A stretch of DNA of 51,920 nt from Spirochaetales bacterium (GTDB lineage: Bacteria > Spirochaetota > Spirochaetia > Sphaerochaetales > Sphaerochaetaceae). How positions within the stretch are numbered: the first letter of the stretch is position 1; the number at the start of each line of letters is the position of its first letter. The notes under the pieces are model-generated. The model saw nothing but the letters and a program-made list of their open reading frames with translations, was not told where the DNA came from and made no database searches. Location of the stretch: positions 1 to 51,920 of the forward strand of contig JAHDQJ010000021.1 of assembly GCA_018433865.1 (NCBI GenBank). Direction: 5' to 3'. Of this stretch, positions 24,530 to 34,531 are shown piece by piece. A program made the position numbers and the translations under genes.

Positions 24530-25373
24530 GCCAGGTCCCCCAGACGATCCTGCGCACCTGCGCCAGGTCCTCGCGCTTCCCGATAGAGGAGAATCCCCGT
24601 TCGGCAAGCAGTTTCGCGACCGATTCGTTCTGTCGGTAGTCACACTCGATCAAGAGTGTTCCTCCCGCTTCCAGATGATCCGGGCTCTCCCCGATGATCC
24701 GTCTGATGATGTCCAATCCATCCTCACCACCGCCGATGAGCGCCAGTTCAGGTTCCTTGCGGACCTGCATCTCCGTCTGCTCGTACCACTGGTCGGTCAG
24801 ATAGGGTGGATTGGTCATTATCATATGGAAACGGCGGTTTTGCAATGCACGATAGAGGTCGGAGGCGACCGTCTCCAAAGAACGGCCGAGAATGGAACGG
24901 CTATTCTTCCCGGCGACCACCAAGGCTGACTCGCTGATGTCCGCCAGGGCGACGGTCGCCGATTCGACAGCCGAGGCGACCGAGATTCCGATGCATCCGC
25001 TCCCGCAGCAGAGATCCAATACCTTCTGTCCGTCATGTGCGCCGAGCATGAGCACTGCTTGCTCGACCAGGATTTCTGTATCGGCCCGCGGGATAAGGAC
25101 GTCGGGCGTGACGGTGAATGCGTGACCGAAGAATTCGCGCGTGCCGGTCAGGTAGGCAATCGGTTGGGACTCGCACCGTTGTGCAATGAGTTCGGTGTAG
25201 CGGTGGAACCCCTGCGTACTGAGAAGATGGGCGGATCGGCTGTACAGCTGTTCCCGGGTCATCCCGGTCACCGCACAGAGCAGAAGCGATGCATCGAGCA
25301 ACGGCGTTTGTGAGATGCACTGTCCTTGGATAGCCTGTGTCCCCTGTCGCAACGCGTTGCCGATCGCTATCAT
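24522..25373 (-). CDS. prmC: Release factor glutamine methyltransferase PrmC
   Basis: The 283-residue enzyme methylates the GGQ glutamine of release factors with SAM. It has a helical N-terminal substrate domain, the [14 protein letters not shown] linker, the SAM-binding [11 protein letters not shown] (120-130) and the catalytic NPPY (188-191). It is coupled to prfA by an ATGA overlap (25370-25373), the usual arrangement, and overlaps rel by 8 bases at its end. Confidence 0.95.
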   Translation of the reverse strand: MIAIGNALRQGTQAIQGQCISQTPLLDASLLLCAVTGMTREQLYSRSAHLLSTQGFHRYTELIAQRCESQPIAYLTGTREFFGHAFTVTPDVLIPRADTEILVEQAVLMLGAHDGQKVLDLCCGSGCIGISVASAVESATVALADISESALVVAGKNSRSILGRSLETVASDLYRALQNRRFHMIMTNPPYLTDQWYEQTEMQVRKEPELALIGGGEDGLDIIRRIIGESPDHLEAGGTLLIECDYRQNESVAKLLAERGFSSIGKREDLAQVRRIVWGTWHV

Positions 25374-26437
25374 TGGAGCTCCTTCAATGCCTCTTCTCCG
25401 GCGGCCATCTTGAGTGCGTCGACCACCTCCTCAAGCTGCCCGGCCATGATCAGCTCAAGCTTGTACAGCGTCAGGTTGATACGGTGGTCGGTCAAGCGGT
25501 TCTGTGGGAAATTGTAGGTCCTGATACGCTCTGAACGGTCACCGGAACCGACTTGGCTCTTGCGATTGTCAGCTCGTTCTTTCGCTTTCTTTTCCTCTTC
25601 GATCTCATACAGGCGGGAGCGCAATACCCTCAGTGCCTTGGCCTTGTTCTTGATCTGCGACTTCTCATCCTGGCAAATGACGACGAGTCCGGTGGGGAGG
25701 TGGGTCATGCGCACCGCACTGTCGGTAGTGTTGACCGACTGTCCGCCAGGACCGCCCGAACGCATCACATCGACCTTGAGATCCTCCTGCCTGATCTCGA
25801 TGTCGGTCTCCTCCGCCTCGGGAAGGACCGCCACCGTCACCGCCGAGGTGTGTATCCGCCCGCCCGATTCGGTCTCGGGTACCCGTTGGACGCGGTGAAC
25901 CCCGCTCTCCCAACGGAGGTTTCCGTAGACATCCTTTCCGCTTATGGAGAAGATGATCTCCTTGAATCCCCCGATGCCCGTCTCGTTCATGCTCATGATC
26001 TCGATCTTCCAACGATTGCCCTCGGCAAAGTGGGAGTACATGCGGAAAAGATCCGCGGCGAACAGAGCCGCCTCCTCTCCGCCGGTTCCGGCCCGGATTT
26101 CCATGATGATGTTCTTTCCTTCCATCGGGTCGGGGGGGACGAGCAACATCTTGCTCTCCTGCTCGATGCGCTCGTGTTCGGCTTTCAGTTCTTCGATCTC
26201 CTGTTCGGCCATCGCGATCATCTCCTGGTCCGACTCCTCCTTGATCATCACCTGTGCGTCGGCGATCTGGTTCTCAAGGGTAGTCAGGGCATGGAACGCA
26301 TCCATGATCGGTTCCAGGTGGGCCCGTTCCTGCATGAGCGTGCGGTATGCCGCGATATCCTTCATGATATCGGGATCGGCAAGCCGCTTCTCCAGTTCAG
26401 CGAATTGCGGTTCGAACTTCTGCAGGATTTCTCTCAT
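25370..26437 (-). CDS. prfA: Peptide chain release factor 1
   Basis: The 355-residue protein terminates translation at UAA and UAG. The peptidyl-tRNA hydrolysis motif GGQ is at 231-233 ([11 protein letters not shown]), and the codon-reading tripeptide is P-E-T at 187-189 in [15 protein letters not shown], the RF1-type P-x-T rather than the SPF of RF2. Of two adjacent ATGs, 26437 lies seven bases from AAGGAG; 26440 is an alternative. It leads the prfA-prmC-rel operon. Confidence 0.95.
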   Translation of the reverse strand: MREILQKFEPQFAELEKRLADPDIMKDIAAYRTLMQERAHLEPIMDAFHALTTLENQIADAQVMIKEESDQEMIAMAEQEIEELKAEHERIEQESKMLLVPPDPMEGKNIIMEIRAGTGGEEAALFAADLFRMYSHFAEGNRWKIEIMSMNETGIGGFKEIIFSISGKDVYGNLRWESGVHRVQRVPETESGGRIHTSAVTVAVLPEAEETDIEIRQEDLKVDVMRSGGPGGQSVNTTDSAVRMTHLPTGLVVICQDEKSQIKNKAKALRVLRSRLYEIEEEKKAKERADNRKSQVGSGDRSERIRTYNFPQNRLTDHRINLTLYKLELIMAGQLEEVVDALKMAAGEEALKELQ

Positions 26438-26516
26438 CATCTGACTCCTTGGGCACAACGGACAGCCTTGAGGATGAAAACCGTTCTGCGGGAACCAAGT
26501 ATAGCGATTTCCCGCA

Positions 26517-27917
26517 TCAGATGTCCAGCGTGGCCAGGATACGCTTGTTCTCCTCGATCCGCTTGGGATCCAGGGTATTCAGCTTGTGGAACACCAAGGC
26601 TCCCGCAAGGAAGAAGAGGGCGGGGACCGCGGCCATGTGGAGGCTGATTCCCGTCTTGGCTGCAGCGGATGTGGGATCGGCATTGAAGTCGGTCAGGCGG
26701 TGGATGAGCCAGAAGGTCACCGCTTGGCTGGCGTAGCTGAACCGCATGAAGAATGCACGGATTCCCATGAGCACTCCGTCATCCCTCCTGCGGTCGGCTA
26801 CGACGATCGAGTCCACGATGTCGGCCATGGCGGGACCCATGAATGTCCAGAAACCGCCGAAGCCCAATCCCCACAGTGCCATGAAGAGGGTGAACCCGCC
26901 GCTGGTCCTGATGAACGTCATCGGGAATGCGAACAAGGCCATCACGAGGCAGGTGATGAGCAGCATCCTCTGGTTGTTCTTCAGTCGTTTCGAGAGGATC
27001 GTCCATCCGGGAATCGAGATGAGCGTACCCACCAGCATGCCCGCGAAGATCACGGTGGTACCGCTGCTTGGAACGTTCAGGATGTAGTCTCCGACATAGT
27101 GGACGCTGCTGGTCATGCACATCGCTCCCGATTGGTAGAGGAACAGCAGGAGGATGAACGCCAAGAGGTCCCGGTGACGAAGCGCGCGAGCCATCGAGGG
27201 GAAGAATCGCTGCTCTGCCTTCGGTGCCGACTTCTGCTCTTCCTGTTGCCTGACAAAGCGTCCGATCATCTCTTTCGTCTCATGGATCCCCGGGATGATC
27301 AGAAGGATGCCGGCGATCGTGAAGGCCGCGACCGCCCATCCGCTGGTCAGGTAACTGCCCACATCACCATACTCGAAGAACATCGGGGGAACAACGAATC
27401 CCGCAGCGACTCCGAGGACTCCGACGGCGGTACTGATCGCGGCGGCCTTCGTGCGGATCTCATGGGAGCGGAATTTGTCGGGATAGACCGACTGGTAGTT
27501 CACCTCCCAGAGCGAATAGCAACCGTCGAAGAGACAGATGGTGATGACCATCCAGAGGAACACGGGAAGCGGGCGTACGGAGGCTGCCTCACGCCACGAA
27601 GCGGGGACCGCGAAGATGAGCACGAAGAAAAACGCACTCAGCAAGAGACCGATGATGATCCAGGGGAATCTTCTGCCCAGACGGTGGGAGAACGGAGCTC
27701 GCCGGTTCGTCACATAGCCGATGACCGGATCGTTGACAGCGTTCCACAATGAATAGATGATCGTCGCGACCGCAGCATACCCTGCGGAGAGTCCGATCTC
27801 CGTCTCATAATACTTGAAGACTACCGCGCCGAACGCTCCCGTGAGAAACTCGGCGAGGAACTTGCCCACGCCGTAGGATGCCATGATGCCGCTGCCGATG
27901 GTGCCTTTTCTTGCCAT
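26517..27917 (-). CDS. GPH-type (MelB-like) MFS transporter
   Basis: The 466-residue protein has twelve membrane helices and features of the glycoside-pentoside-hexuronide cation symporter family: [17 protein letters not shown] after helix 2, the basic cytoplasmic loop [12 protein letters not shown], and a central charged loop of about 35 residues ([12 protein letters not shown]). Such proteins import sugars or related solutes with Na+ or H+. The ATG at 27917 is preferred over one two codons earlier. The promoter and start are overlapped by dyads (27926-27946). It adjoins an XRE-cupin regulator on the same strand, which may control it. Substrate unknown. Confidence 0.8.
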   Translation of the reverse strand: MARKGTIGSGIMASYGVGKFLAEFLTGAFGAVVFKYYETEIGLSAGYAAVATIIYSLWNAVNDPVIGYVTNRRAPFSHRLGRRFPWIIIGLLLSAFFFVLIFAVPASWREAASVRPLPVFLWMVITICLFDGCYSLWEVNYQSVYPDKFRSHEIRTKAAAISTAVGVLGVAAGFVVPPMFFEYGDVGSYLTSGWAVAAFTIAGILLIIPGIHETKEMIGRFVRQQEEQKSAPKAEQRFFPSMARALRHRDLLAFILLLFLYQSGAMCMTSSVHYVGDYILNVPSSGTTVIFAGMLVGTLISIPGWTILSKRLKNNQRMLLITCLVMALFAFPMTFIRTSGGFTLFMALWGLGFGGFWTFMGPAMADIVDSIVVADRRRDDGVLMGIRAFFMRFSYASQAVTFWLIHRLTDFNADPTSAAAKTGISLHMAAVPALFFLAGALVFHKLNTLDPKRIEENKRILATLDI

Positions 27918-27925
27918 GTGCACAC

Positions 27926-27967
27926 CCCCATTGGGGTTATGTAACCACAGAATCGTTCGCGAGGCAA
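27926..27967 (-). promoter_or_regulatory. Transporter promoter with two dyads
   Basis: Minus strand TTGCCT (27962-27967), 17 bases, TTACAT (27939-27944). GGTTA-TG-TAACC (27935-27946, plus strand) lies across the -10, and CCCC-ATT-GGGG (27926-27936) covers the probable ribosome site, so both a repressor site and a hairpin masking translation are possible. Confidence 0.4.
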
Positions 27968-27976
27968 GAACTATGC

Positions 27977-28546
27977 TTATCCTTGCACGCCGGTGTAGCG
28001 CACGATCATGGAGATGACGGCCTGCGTGGCTCCTTCGTTGGTGATCGCATGCTCGATATCGGAGTGGTAGGCGAGGAAATCGCCCTTGTGCAATTCGGTC
28101 CTGTTTCCACCGGCGGTCACCTTGACCGAGCCCTTGATCACGGTGAGGAACTCTTCCGTTCCTGCCATGTGCGGCTCGCTCGCGAGCACAGCCTTCGGAT
28201 CGAACACGAGCATGTAGATCTCCAGGTCTCCTGCCATCTCAAGTGGGCTGAAGACCTTGATCGTGACCCCATGCTCAGCGGTGTCGAGGACCTTGATGGC
28301 CTCGCTCCGGTTCACCGCGAACTTTCTCTTGGGGGTAGCGTTGGAGTCGATGAGGTCCTGCAGGTCGACACCGAGACCCCTGGCGATCTTCCATACCGTC
28401 GCGATCGTCGGATTGACCTTGTCCGACTCGATCTGGCTGAGCATCGCTTTCGATACCCCGGACCGTTCGGAGAGGACGTTCAATGTCAGATTCCGCGCGT
28501 TGCGCAGTTTCTGGATATTCTTGCCGATCATCGGAGGGTTTTCCAT
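27977..28546 (-). CDS. XRE-cupin transcriptional regulator
   Basis: The 189-residue protein combines an N-terminal helix-turn-helix of the XRE type (about residues 7-60; LSERSGVSKAMLSQIESDKVNPT) with a C-terminal cupin sensor domain (about 110-185; GSVKVTAGGNRTELHKGDFLAYHSDIEHAI). Members bind a small effector in the cupin and usually repress neighbouring metabolic genes and themselves. ATG 28546 with GGAG upstream is preferred; upstream ATGs at 28558 and 28570 lie in or near the promoter. A 17-bp dyad in the divergent promoter region is its likely site. Control of the threonine dehydrogenase/KBL operon, possibly in response to threonine or a product, is inferred from position. Confidence 0.82.
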   Translation of the reverse strand: MENPPMIGKNIQKLRNARNLTLNVLSERSGVSKAMLSQIESDKVNPTIATVWKIARGLGVDLQDLIDSNATPKRKFAVNRSEAIKVLDTAEHGVTIKVFSPLEMAGDLEIYMLVFDPKAVLASEPHMAGTEEFLTVIKGSVKVTAGGNRTELHKGDFLAYHSDIEHAITNEGATQAVISMIVRYTGVQG

Positions 28547-28563
28547 CGCGCGCTCCATTGTGT

Positions 28564-28592
28564 TTGACATAGTAAATTTCGTTCACTATACT
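28564..28592 (+). promoter_or_regulatory. Strong promoter of the threonine dehydrogenase/KBL operon
   Basis: Perfect TTGACA (28564-28569), 17-base spacer, TATACT (28587-28592). On the opposite strand TTCAGT and TACTAT flank the same segment and could drive the regulator gene. Confidence 0.7.
28571..28587. promoter_or_regulatory. Probable operator of the XRE-cupin regulator
   Basis: AGTAAATTTCGTTCACT is an imperfect dyad (AGT-A/G-AA, five central bases, TT-C/T-ACT) that fills the spacer between the -35 and -10 of the rightward promoter and overlaps the leftward one. A repressor bound here would shut both. Confidence 0.5.
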
Positions 28593-28659
28593 GAACACGC
28601 ACATTGTAAGTCGGCCCTATCCGCTTGTCAAGGAAAGCTCTCCAAGGAGGAATGCTACC

Positions 28660-29631
28660 GTGAAGAACATCCTGATCATCGGAGCCCTCGGGCAGCTCGG
28701 TTCGGAAATCGCGACCAGACTCCGTGAACTCTATGGAGACGTCCATGTCGTGCTGACCGACATCAGGGATGATGTCAACAGGGACCTGATCGAGGGCGGT
28801 CCGTTCCATCTCGTGGATTGCCGTGACGGCAAACGCTTGGGAGAACTGGTGTGTTCCTACCGCATCGATACGATCTACCACCTTGCCGCGTTGCTTTCCG
28901 CGACCGCGGAAAAGAATCCCCAGAAGGCGTGGGACATCAACATGAACGGCTTGATGACCGCCCTGGAGATCGCGAGGGAGAACCGGTGCGCACTCTTCAC
29001 TCCCTCATCCATCGGGGCGTTCGGTCCCACCACTCCGAAGAAGTTCACCCCCCAGGATACGATCCAGCGACCGACATCGATCTACGGGGTCACCAAGGTA
29101 GCGGGAGAGTTGCTCTGCGATTACTATCATCACAAGTACGATGTGGACACCAGGGGCGTACGCTATCCAGGGATCATCAGCAACATGACGCCCCCCGGAG
29201 GAGGAACGACCGACTACGCGGTGGAGATATACTACGCCGCGCTCGAGTCGCACCACTATGAGTGTTTCCTCCAGGGAGATACATACCTGGACATGATGTA
29301 CATGCCCGATGCGGTCAAGGCTGCGATCCAGATCATGGAGGCCGACCCGTCGAAGCTTCGGCACCGCAACGCGTTCAATGTCGCGGCGATGAGTTTCTGC
29401 CCCGAGGAACAGGCCGCCTATATCAGGACCCATATACCCGATTTCACCATCAGCTACCGGATCGACCCGGTGAAGCAGGCGATCGCCGACTCATGGCCCG
29501 ATTGCCTGGAAGATTATGCCGCCCGGGTTGAGTGGGGCTGGAAACCATCCTACGACCTGCAGGGCATGACTGCCGACATGCTCAAGACGATCGGCGAGAG
29601 GATGGTGAAGAAAGGAGGAAATCCGCGATGA
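28660..29631 (+). CDS. tdh: SDR-type L-threonine 3-dehydrogenase
   Basis: The 323-residue protein is an extended short-chain dehydrogenase like the GalE-type L-threonine dehydrogenases, oxidising threonine to 2-amino-3-ketobutyrate with NAD+. It has the Rossmann glycines [11 protein letters not shown] (6-16), TDIR as the NAD-ribose acid, the serine region [11 protein letters not shown] (113-123), and the catalytic YGVTK with Y142 and K146. RYPGIIS and [10 protein letters not shown] further match the type. The GTG start has AAGGAGG at 28644-28650. It overlaps the next gene by ATGA. The pairing with KBL makes this assignment firm compared with generic epimerases. Confidence 0.9.
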   Translation: MKNILIIGALGQLGSEIATRLRELYGDVHVVLTDIRDDVNRDLIEGGPFHLVDCRDGKRLGELVCSYRIDTIYHLAALLSATAEKNPQKAWDINMNGLMTALEIARENRCALFTPSSIGAFGPTTPKKFTPQDTIQRPTSIYGVTKVAGELLCDYYHHKYDVDTRGVRYPGIISNMTPPGGGTTDYAVEIYYAALESHHYECFLQGDTYLDMMYMPDAVKAAIQIMEADPSKLRHRNAFNVAAMSFCPEEQAAYIRTHIPDFTISYRIDPVKQAIADSWPDCLEDYAARVEWGWKPSYDLQGMTADMLKTIGERMVKKGGNPR

Positions 29632-30809
29632 TGTCCCAGACGATGAAAACGGAATTGACCCAGTTCATGGAAGGCCTGCACACGGAAGGCCTGTTCAAGG
29701 CTGAGCGGATACTCGAGGGCCCGCAGGGATCGCGTATCACCGTAGGATCACGTGAGGTCCTCAATTTCTGCGCCAACAATTACCTGGGCCTCTCCGACAA
29801 CGCCGAGGTCATCGAGTCGGCTGCGCGCACGATGGAGAGGTGGGGGTACGGACTCTCCTCCGTCCGGTTCATCTGCGGTACCCAGCGATTGCACAAGGAT
29901 CTGGAGGAGGCGATCAGCCGGTTCCTCGGCATGGAGGATACGATCCTCTTCTCCAGTTGCTTCGATGCGAACGGAGCGCTCTTCGAACCGTTGCTTGATG
30001 AGCAGGATGCCATCCTCAGCGATGAGCTCAACCACGCTTCGATCATCGATGGCATCAGACTCTGCAAGGCACAGCGTTTCCGCTACCGGCACAGCGACAT
30101 GCAACACCTGCGTGAACAACTGATCGGGAGCCGCGGATGCAGACGCCGCATGATCTGCACCGATGGTGTCTTCTCGATGGATGGGGACATTGCCAGATTG
30201 CAGGAGATCTGCGATCTCGCGCAACAGTTCGACGCCCTGATCATGGTGGATGACTCGCACGCCACCGGGTATATCGGACAAAGGGGAAGGGGAAGTGCGG
30301 AGCATTGCAAGGTCGAAGGGAAGGTGGACATCATCACGACGACCTTCGGCAAAGCCTTGGGAGGAGCCAGCGGCGGGTGCATCAGCGCACGTGCCGAGAT
30401 CGTGGCCCTCTTGCGTCAGCGTTCACGGCCCTATCTGTTCAGCAATACCCTTGCACCCGCGATCGTCGGAGGAACGCTCAAGGTCCTGAAGATGCTGGAG
30501 GAGGGCAACCCCTACCGAGAGCGGACCGTTGCCAACGCTCGTCACTTCAGGGAAAGGATGACCGAAGAGGGTTTCGACCTGGTCAATGGCGATACCGCGA
30601 TCGTGCCGGTGATGCTCTATGACGAGCGTCTCGCCGTCAGGATGGCAGAGGAACTGCTGAAAGAGGGGATCTATGTCATCGGATTCTCCTACCCGGTCGT
30701 ACCGAAGGGGAGAGCCCGCATCCGCGTGCAGCTGAGCGCAGCGCATACTCCGGATGACATCGACAAGGCGGTAGCGGCGTTCGTCACCGTCCGCGATCGA
30801 TTGCGCTGA
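29628..30809 (+). CDS. kbl: Glycine C-acetyltransferase (2-amino-3-ketobutyrate CoA ligase)
   Basis: The 393-residue PLP enzyme cleaves 2-amino-3-ketobutyrate with CoA to glycine and acetyl-CoA. The alpha-oxoamine synthase signature [14 protein letters not shown] carries the PLP lysine K242; D208 and H211 (DDSHATG) and H136 (LNHASI) contact the cofactor, and [17 protein letters not shown] near residue 77 is characteristic. The ATG overlaps the dehydrogenase stop and has AAAGGAGG upstream. The two genes form a complete threonine-to-glycine route that feeds acetyl-CoA and one-carbon metabolism. Confidence 0.94.
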   Translation: MMSQTMKTELTQFMEGLHTEGLFKAERILEGPQGSRITVGSREVLNFCANNYLGLSDNAEVIESAARTMERWGYGLSSVRFICGTQRLHKDLEEAISRFLGMEDTILFSSCFDANGALFEPLLDEQDAILSDELNHASIIDGIRLCKAQRFRYRHSDMQHLREQLIGSRGCRRRMICTDGVFSMDGDIARLQEICDLAQQFDALIMVDDSHATGYIGQRGRGSAEHCKVEGKVDIITTTFGKALGGASGGCISARAEIVALLRQRSRPYLFSNTLAPAIVGGTLKVLKMLEEGNPYRERTVANARHFRERMTEEGFDLVNGDTAIVPVMLYDERLAVRMAEELLKEGIYVIGFSYPVVPKGRARIRVQLSAAHTPDDIDKAVAAFVTVRDRLR

Positions 30810-30812
30810 GCG

Positions 30813-32417
30813 TCATTCGGGATAGGTGAGGCCGACGCGCTCGCATAGTTGCCGGCCATACTCGCCGAGCTTTGCCAACACCTCTTTCTGCTTCGGCGAG
30901 ATATCCTTCGAATTCATGTGCTCGGTGATCTTCCGTGCGAAGAAAGAAAGCGTGGTCGCATTCTTGTCAGGCGGTTGGATCAATCGTTGCGCACAAAAGC
31001 TCTGCCAACGCTGCGTTTGCCGCTCATCCATCGCGTGAGGCCAGTTGCGGCAGAGGTAGCGCCAGAGCATCTCGTGACCTCTCGAGTCATCGAATTCGAA
31101 CCGGGTCTTCCACAACGTCTCGGGATCGCCCTGTCGTATCTGTGAGAACACATAGGCGTCGGCGTTGTTGAAGAAGGGTCCGCTGTAGAGGGAGAAGTCG
31201 ACATCATTGATCACCGGATATTCATCCGCATCGGCGGCCTTGCGCAGGTTGACCGCAAGCATGTCATGTTCCATCAACAGTTCGCGGTGGCGCTCGCAAC
31301 GTGCCACATCGATACCGAGCCTGGATGCGACATCCTCTTCCAACACCGAAAGCGGTGAGAGGAAGGGGACGCGATTGATCGCCACCTTATGGACTCCGTT
31401 GATGCCCAACAGCTTGTCATTCGCGGTGAAGAGGCGGGGGAGGTCTGCCATGAGGTCGGCAGTCTCCTCCAACAATAGCCGTGCGCGCTCCAGGGTCTTT
31501 TCCCTGTCCCCTTCCTGCGTGAGCACCGTGGTGATCTCGGCTACCATGGCACGCAGCGCATCCTCGCGTTCCCTGCTCGCCTGCAGCTCGCCGAAGGCCT
31601 CCGATGCGGCAATCAAGGGAAGCGGATCCTGCATGAGGTCGAACACGATGATGCTGTTGCTGTTCTGCGAGCTTGCGGTGATGGGAAGCACGACTGTGGT
31701 GCACCCTTCGATCCTGGTGAACGGAGCGGCTGTGTAGACGACCGGAGCTCCTGTCGGAACCTCCAGCAACTGTCTCACCTTGTTCTTGTCCCGAAGGTCA
31801 AGGTAGTAGGCGAAGAGCTTCGGTTGCCGCCACTTGATCAGGCGCGCCAATTCCAAGGTAGCCCAGACATCGCTCATCGCATCGTGTGCACTTTCATGGG
31901 CGATCCCGTTCGCCTCGGTCAGGTCGGTGAGCTTGAACGAGGGCAATCCGCTCGAGCTTTTCTTCGGCCAATTGATGCCGCGGGGCCTCAGGTCATGGGC
32001 TGCCCTGGCGAGATCGAGGAGGTCCCACCTGCTGTTCCCCTTGTCATACTCGCGGCGATAGGGATCAAGGAAGTTCCTGAACAGCACGTTGCGGAGGAAT
32101 TCATCATCGAACCGCAACGTATTGTAGCCGACGGCGCAGGTCCCCGGCACGCTGAGTATCTCATTGATCTTTCCGATGAATTCGCTCTCGACGATTCCTT
32201 TCTCCATGACCTCCTGAGGGCTGATTCCGGTGACCATGCAGGAGAGCGGGTCGGGGAGGTAGTCGTCGCTGAGGGTGCAATAGAGGATTGTCGGTTCCTC
32301 GATGACCGAAAGGTTGGTGTCGGTCCTGACTCCTGCGAACTGGGCAATGCGGTCATGCCGCGGGTTCAATCCGAAGGTTTCGATATCATACCAGAAGAAC
32401 GTTTCGGGGCGCTTCAT
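30813..32417 (-). CDS. sbcB: Exodeoxyribonuclease I (SbcB)
   Basis: The 534-residue protein is a 3'-5' single-strand DNA exonuclease. The DEDDh site is visible as YDIETFGLNPRHDRIAQF (D11, E13), VGYNTLRFDDEF and HESAHDAMSDV, and the later ExoI-C region is full length, as in gamma-proteobacterial SbcB. It works in mismatch repair and recombination. No recBCD, sbcCD or repair neighbour is present. The start at 32417 has no ribosome site, but a promoter -10 ends six bases before it, so the mRNA should be leaderless. Its presence in a spirochaete-like genome may reflect transfer. Confidence 0.88.
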   Translation of the reverse strand: MKRPETFFWYDIETFGLNPRHDRIAQFAGVRTDTNLSVIEEPTILYCTLSDDYLPDPLSCMVTGISPQEVMEKGIVESEFIGKINEILSVPGTCAVGYNTLRFDDEFLRNVLFRNFLDPYRREYDKGNSRWDLLDLARAAHDLRPRGINWPKKSSSGLPSFKLTDLTEANGIAHESAHDAMSDVWATLELARLIKWRQPKLFAYYLDLRDKNKVRQLLEVPTGAPVVYTAAPFTRIEGCTTVVLPITASSQNSNSIIVFDLMQDPLPLIAASEAFGELQASREREDALRAMVAEITTVLTQEGDREKTLERARLLLEETADLMADLPRLFTANDKLLGINGVHKVAINRVPFLSPLSVLEEDVASRLGIDVARCERHRELLMEHDMLAVNLRKAADADEYPVINDVDFSLYSGPFFNNADAYVFSQIRQGDPETLWKTRFEFDDSRGHEMLWRYLCRNWPHAMDERQTQRWQSFCAQRLIQPPDKNATTLSFFARKITEHMNSKDISPKQKEVLAKLGEYGRQLCERVGLTYPE

Positions 32418-32423
32418 GTTACC

Positions 32424-32453
32424 AATGTACCATAACATTGTTTCTTTTGACAG
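32424..32453 (-). promoter_or_regulatory. sbcB promoter giving a leaderless transcript
   Basis: Minus strand CTGTCA (32448-32453), 18 bases, TACATT (32424-32429), six bases to the ATG. Its -35 overlaps on the other strand with TTGACA (32447-32452), which may serve the divergent secreted protein gene (weak -10 AATCCT at 32470). Confidence 0.5.
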
Positions 32454-32493
32454 GCGCACCATCGTCTGCAATCCTGATACCGAGGAGAATGTC

Positions 32494-33153
32494 TTGAAGC
32501 GTCACATCCTGATCGTCCTTTTGCTCGTAAGCCTGCTCTCTCCCGCTTTCGCTTCGGGTTATGTGCCGAACGAAAGTGAGGTGAAGGTTGCCATACGGTC
32601 GATCATCGTGGCAGCAGCCTCCACGATGGCCGCCCGCAATTTCACCCCTCCGCTCGTATTCAGCGAATCGGTGTTCACCTCGGACGGATCCTATGCCTCC
32701 TTCTCGTTGCGGATGCAGGACGCCGATGTCGGGCATCTGAGGAAGGAGGTCCTGGCACTCCCGCCACCGCCTCCAAGGCAGATGGGGTTCCTCGAGGCCT
32801 TGATGAGCAGTGTGATCCGCGTGGTACCCGAGCATGAACGGCTCATCGCCTTCCTCCTCCCCCAGGGCTTGTTGCCACAGGAGGTGTATTTCACCGGCTA
32901 TGTGAAGGCGGACCGCTATGCAGCCCCCTATCCGTTCCGCTATGAAGGATCGGGGAATGTGGCGGTCTCGGGGAAGCGGTTCGCAGGTGATTTCGTGCTT
33001 GATTTCTCATTCGTCGTTCCCCTCGAGGGCCCTGATGCGATGGTGATCGTGCCATTGAGGATCACCGCCAACGATACCGACTTCCTTCCCGTCATGAAGG
33101 ATTTCTTCGCACCCGCGACGAGTAGTGGAGTCCCTCCGTCACCGGGGTATTGA
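32494..33153 (+). CDS. Secreted protein of unknown function, TTG start
   Basis: The 219-residue product begins with the signal peptide (M)KRHILIVLLLVSLLSPAFA followed by a SGYVPNES mature start, so it is exported. The rest shows a beta-rich pattern (VYFTGYVKADRY, FAGDFVLDFSFVVP) but no motif I recognise. The start is TTG 32494, which has GAGGAG at 32482-32487 and puts the signal peptide exactly at the N terminus; no in-frame ATG does so. It is divergent from sbcB and precedes the hexokinase gene, which has its own promoter inside the 67-base gap. Confidence 0.68.
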   Translation: MKRHILIVLLLVSLLSPAFASGYVPNESEVKVAIRSIIVAAASTMAARNFTPPLVFSESVFTSDGSYASFSLRMQDADVGHLRKEVLALPPPPPRQMGFLEALMSSVIRVVPEHERLIAFLLPQGLLPQEVYFTGYVKADRYAAPYPFRYEGSGNVAVSGKRFAGDFVLDFSFVVPLEGPDAMVIVPLRITANDTDFLPVMKDFFAPATSSGVPPSPGY

Positions 33154-33159
33154 TCGAAC

Positions 33160-33188
33160 TGGACAGATGGCCCCGCTTTGCCTAGAAT
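33160..33188 (+). promoter_or_regulatory. Hexokinase promoter
   Basis: TGGACA (33160-33165), 17-base spacer, TAGAAT (33183-33188), followed by GGAGG (33211-33215) and the ATG at 33221. Confidence 0.6.
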
Positions 33189-33220
33189 GGAACGACAGTA
33201 GGCTTGCACTGGAGGGGATC

Positions 33221-34531
33221 ATGGACAATGTGGTGACAAGGACCGAGGCATTCTTGCACAAATGGGGTGTCTCACCCGATTCGATCGACATGCAGCGATG
33301 TTGCGACGATTTCTTGGCCGAGATGGAGCGGGGATTGGCGAAAAACGGAGATGGTTCGCTGGCGATGATCCCGACTTTCGTCGAGTCCGATACCACCATA
33401 GCTCCCCATGAGCGGGTGATTGTGCTCGATGCGGGAGGAACGAACTTCCGGACCTGCGTCGTCTGGTTCGACGAACACATGGAACCCCATATCGAATCGT
33501 TCAGGAAGAGCGGCATGCCGGGGGTGAAGAGCGAGGTCTCCGCCCGCCAGTTCTTCTCCCTGTTGGCTGACCAGGTGGAGCCGATCATCGGGGAGAGTGA
33601 CAAGATCGGGTTCTGTTTCTCCTATGCTGCAGAGATCACCGCCGATCATGACGGCATCCCCTTGGTGTTCTCGAAAGAGATCAAGGCACCCGAGGTGATC
33701 GGACGTCCGGTCGGGAAGAATCTTCTCGAGGAACTTGCGAGGCGGGGGCATGACGTTTCTTCGAAGCGGGTCTCGGTAGTCAATGACACGGTAGCGACGC
33801 TCCTTGCCGGAAAGATTTCCTCCGACGTATCGCCCTATGGCGGGTATGTCGGGTTCATCCTGGGAACGGGGACGAACACCGCCTATGTGGAGAGAAACGA
33901 TCGGATCGGGAAACTCAAGGACACGACAGCCCATTCCCAGATCATCAACGTCGAGTCGGGCAACTACGACCTCATTCCCTCCGAGCTTGACCGGCGTTTC
34001 ATTGCCACCACGAAACAGCCGGAAAATTATCATTTCGAGAAGATGATCAGCGGAGCCTACCTTGGCTCGTTCAGCCAGGTGGTGATCGGACAGGCAATCG
34101 AAGAAGGGCTATTCTCTCCGAACTTCGCAAGCCGGTTCTCCACCGTCATACCGCTCGATACCACCCGGATGAGCCATTACCTGGAGATGCCCCACAATGC
34201 CGAGTACGACCTGGTGCGGTGCATCGATAACGAGAAGGATGCGACGACCCTCTACCTCCTGCTCGATTCGGTGATTGCCCGTGCGGCGAAGTTGACTGCC
34301 ATCAATCTCAGTGCGGCGGTGCTGAAGTCCCGCTCCGGTGAGAACCCGCGCTACCCCGTGTGCATCAATGCCGATGGAACGACTTTCTACAAGACGGCAT
34401 TTCTCGCTCCGTACACCGAGATGTACATGACGCGCTTCCTCAGGCAGGAACACCACCGGTACTTCCGGTTCGTGAACATCAAGGACTCACCTGCCATCGG
34501 AGCCGCGGTAGCGGGACTGTCACTGCCCTGA
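33221..34531 (+). CDS. hxk: Eukaryote-type hexokinase
   Basis: The 436-residue enzyme phosphorylates glucose and similar hexoses at C6 with ATP. Motifs of the eukaryotic hexokinase family rather than of bacterial glucokinase or ROK are seen: phosphate-1 LDAGGTNFR (69-77), the sugar-binding SVVNDTVATLLAG with catalytic Asp, phosphate-2 FILGTGTNTAY, and IINVESGNYD. Spirochaetes such as Treponema are known to carry this type. GGAGG lies six bases before the ATG. Its 3' end overlaps the convergent phosphohexomutase gene by 12 bases, and the two act on adjoining steps (glucose to glucose 6-phosphate to glucose 1-phosphate). Confidence 0.9.
   Translation: MDNVVTRTEAFLHKWGVSPDSIDMQRCCDDFLAEMERGLAKNGDGSLAMIPTFVESDTTIAPHERVIVLDAGGTNFRTCVVWFDEHMEPHIESFRKSGMPGVKSEVSARQFFSLLADQVEPIIGESDKIGFCFSYAAEITADHDGIPLVFSKEIKAPEVIGRPVGKNLLEELARRGHDVSSKRVSVVNDTVATLLAGKISSDVSPYGGYVGFILGTGTNTAYVERNDRIGKLKDTTAHSQIINVESGNYDLIPSELDRRFIATTKQPENYHFEKMISGAYLGSFSQVVIGQAIEEGLFSPNFASRFSTVIPLDTTRMSHYLEMPHNAEYDLVRCIDNEKDATTLYLLLDSVIARAAKLTAINLSAAVLKSRSGENPRYPVCINADGTTFYKTAFLAPYTEMYMTRFLRQEHHRYFRFVNIKDSPAIGAAVAGLSLP

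Noticed and set aside
23510-24586. Plus-strand open frame of 358 codons opposite rel
   Set aside because: Antisense to a fully conserved Rel protein; no motif, no start signal.
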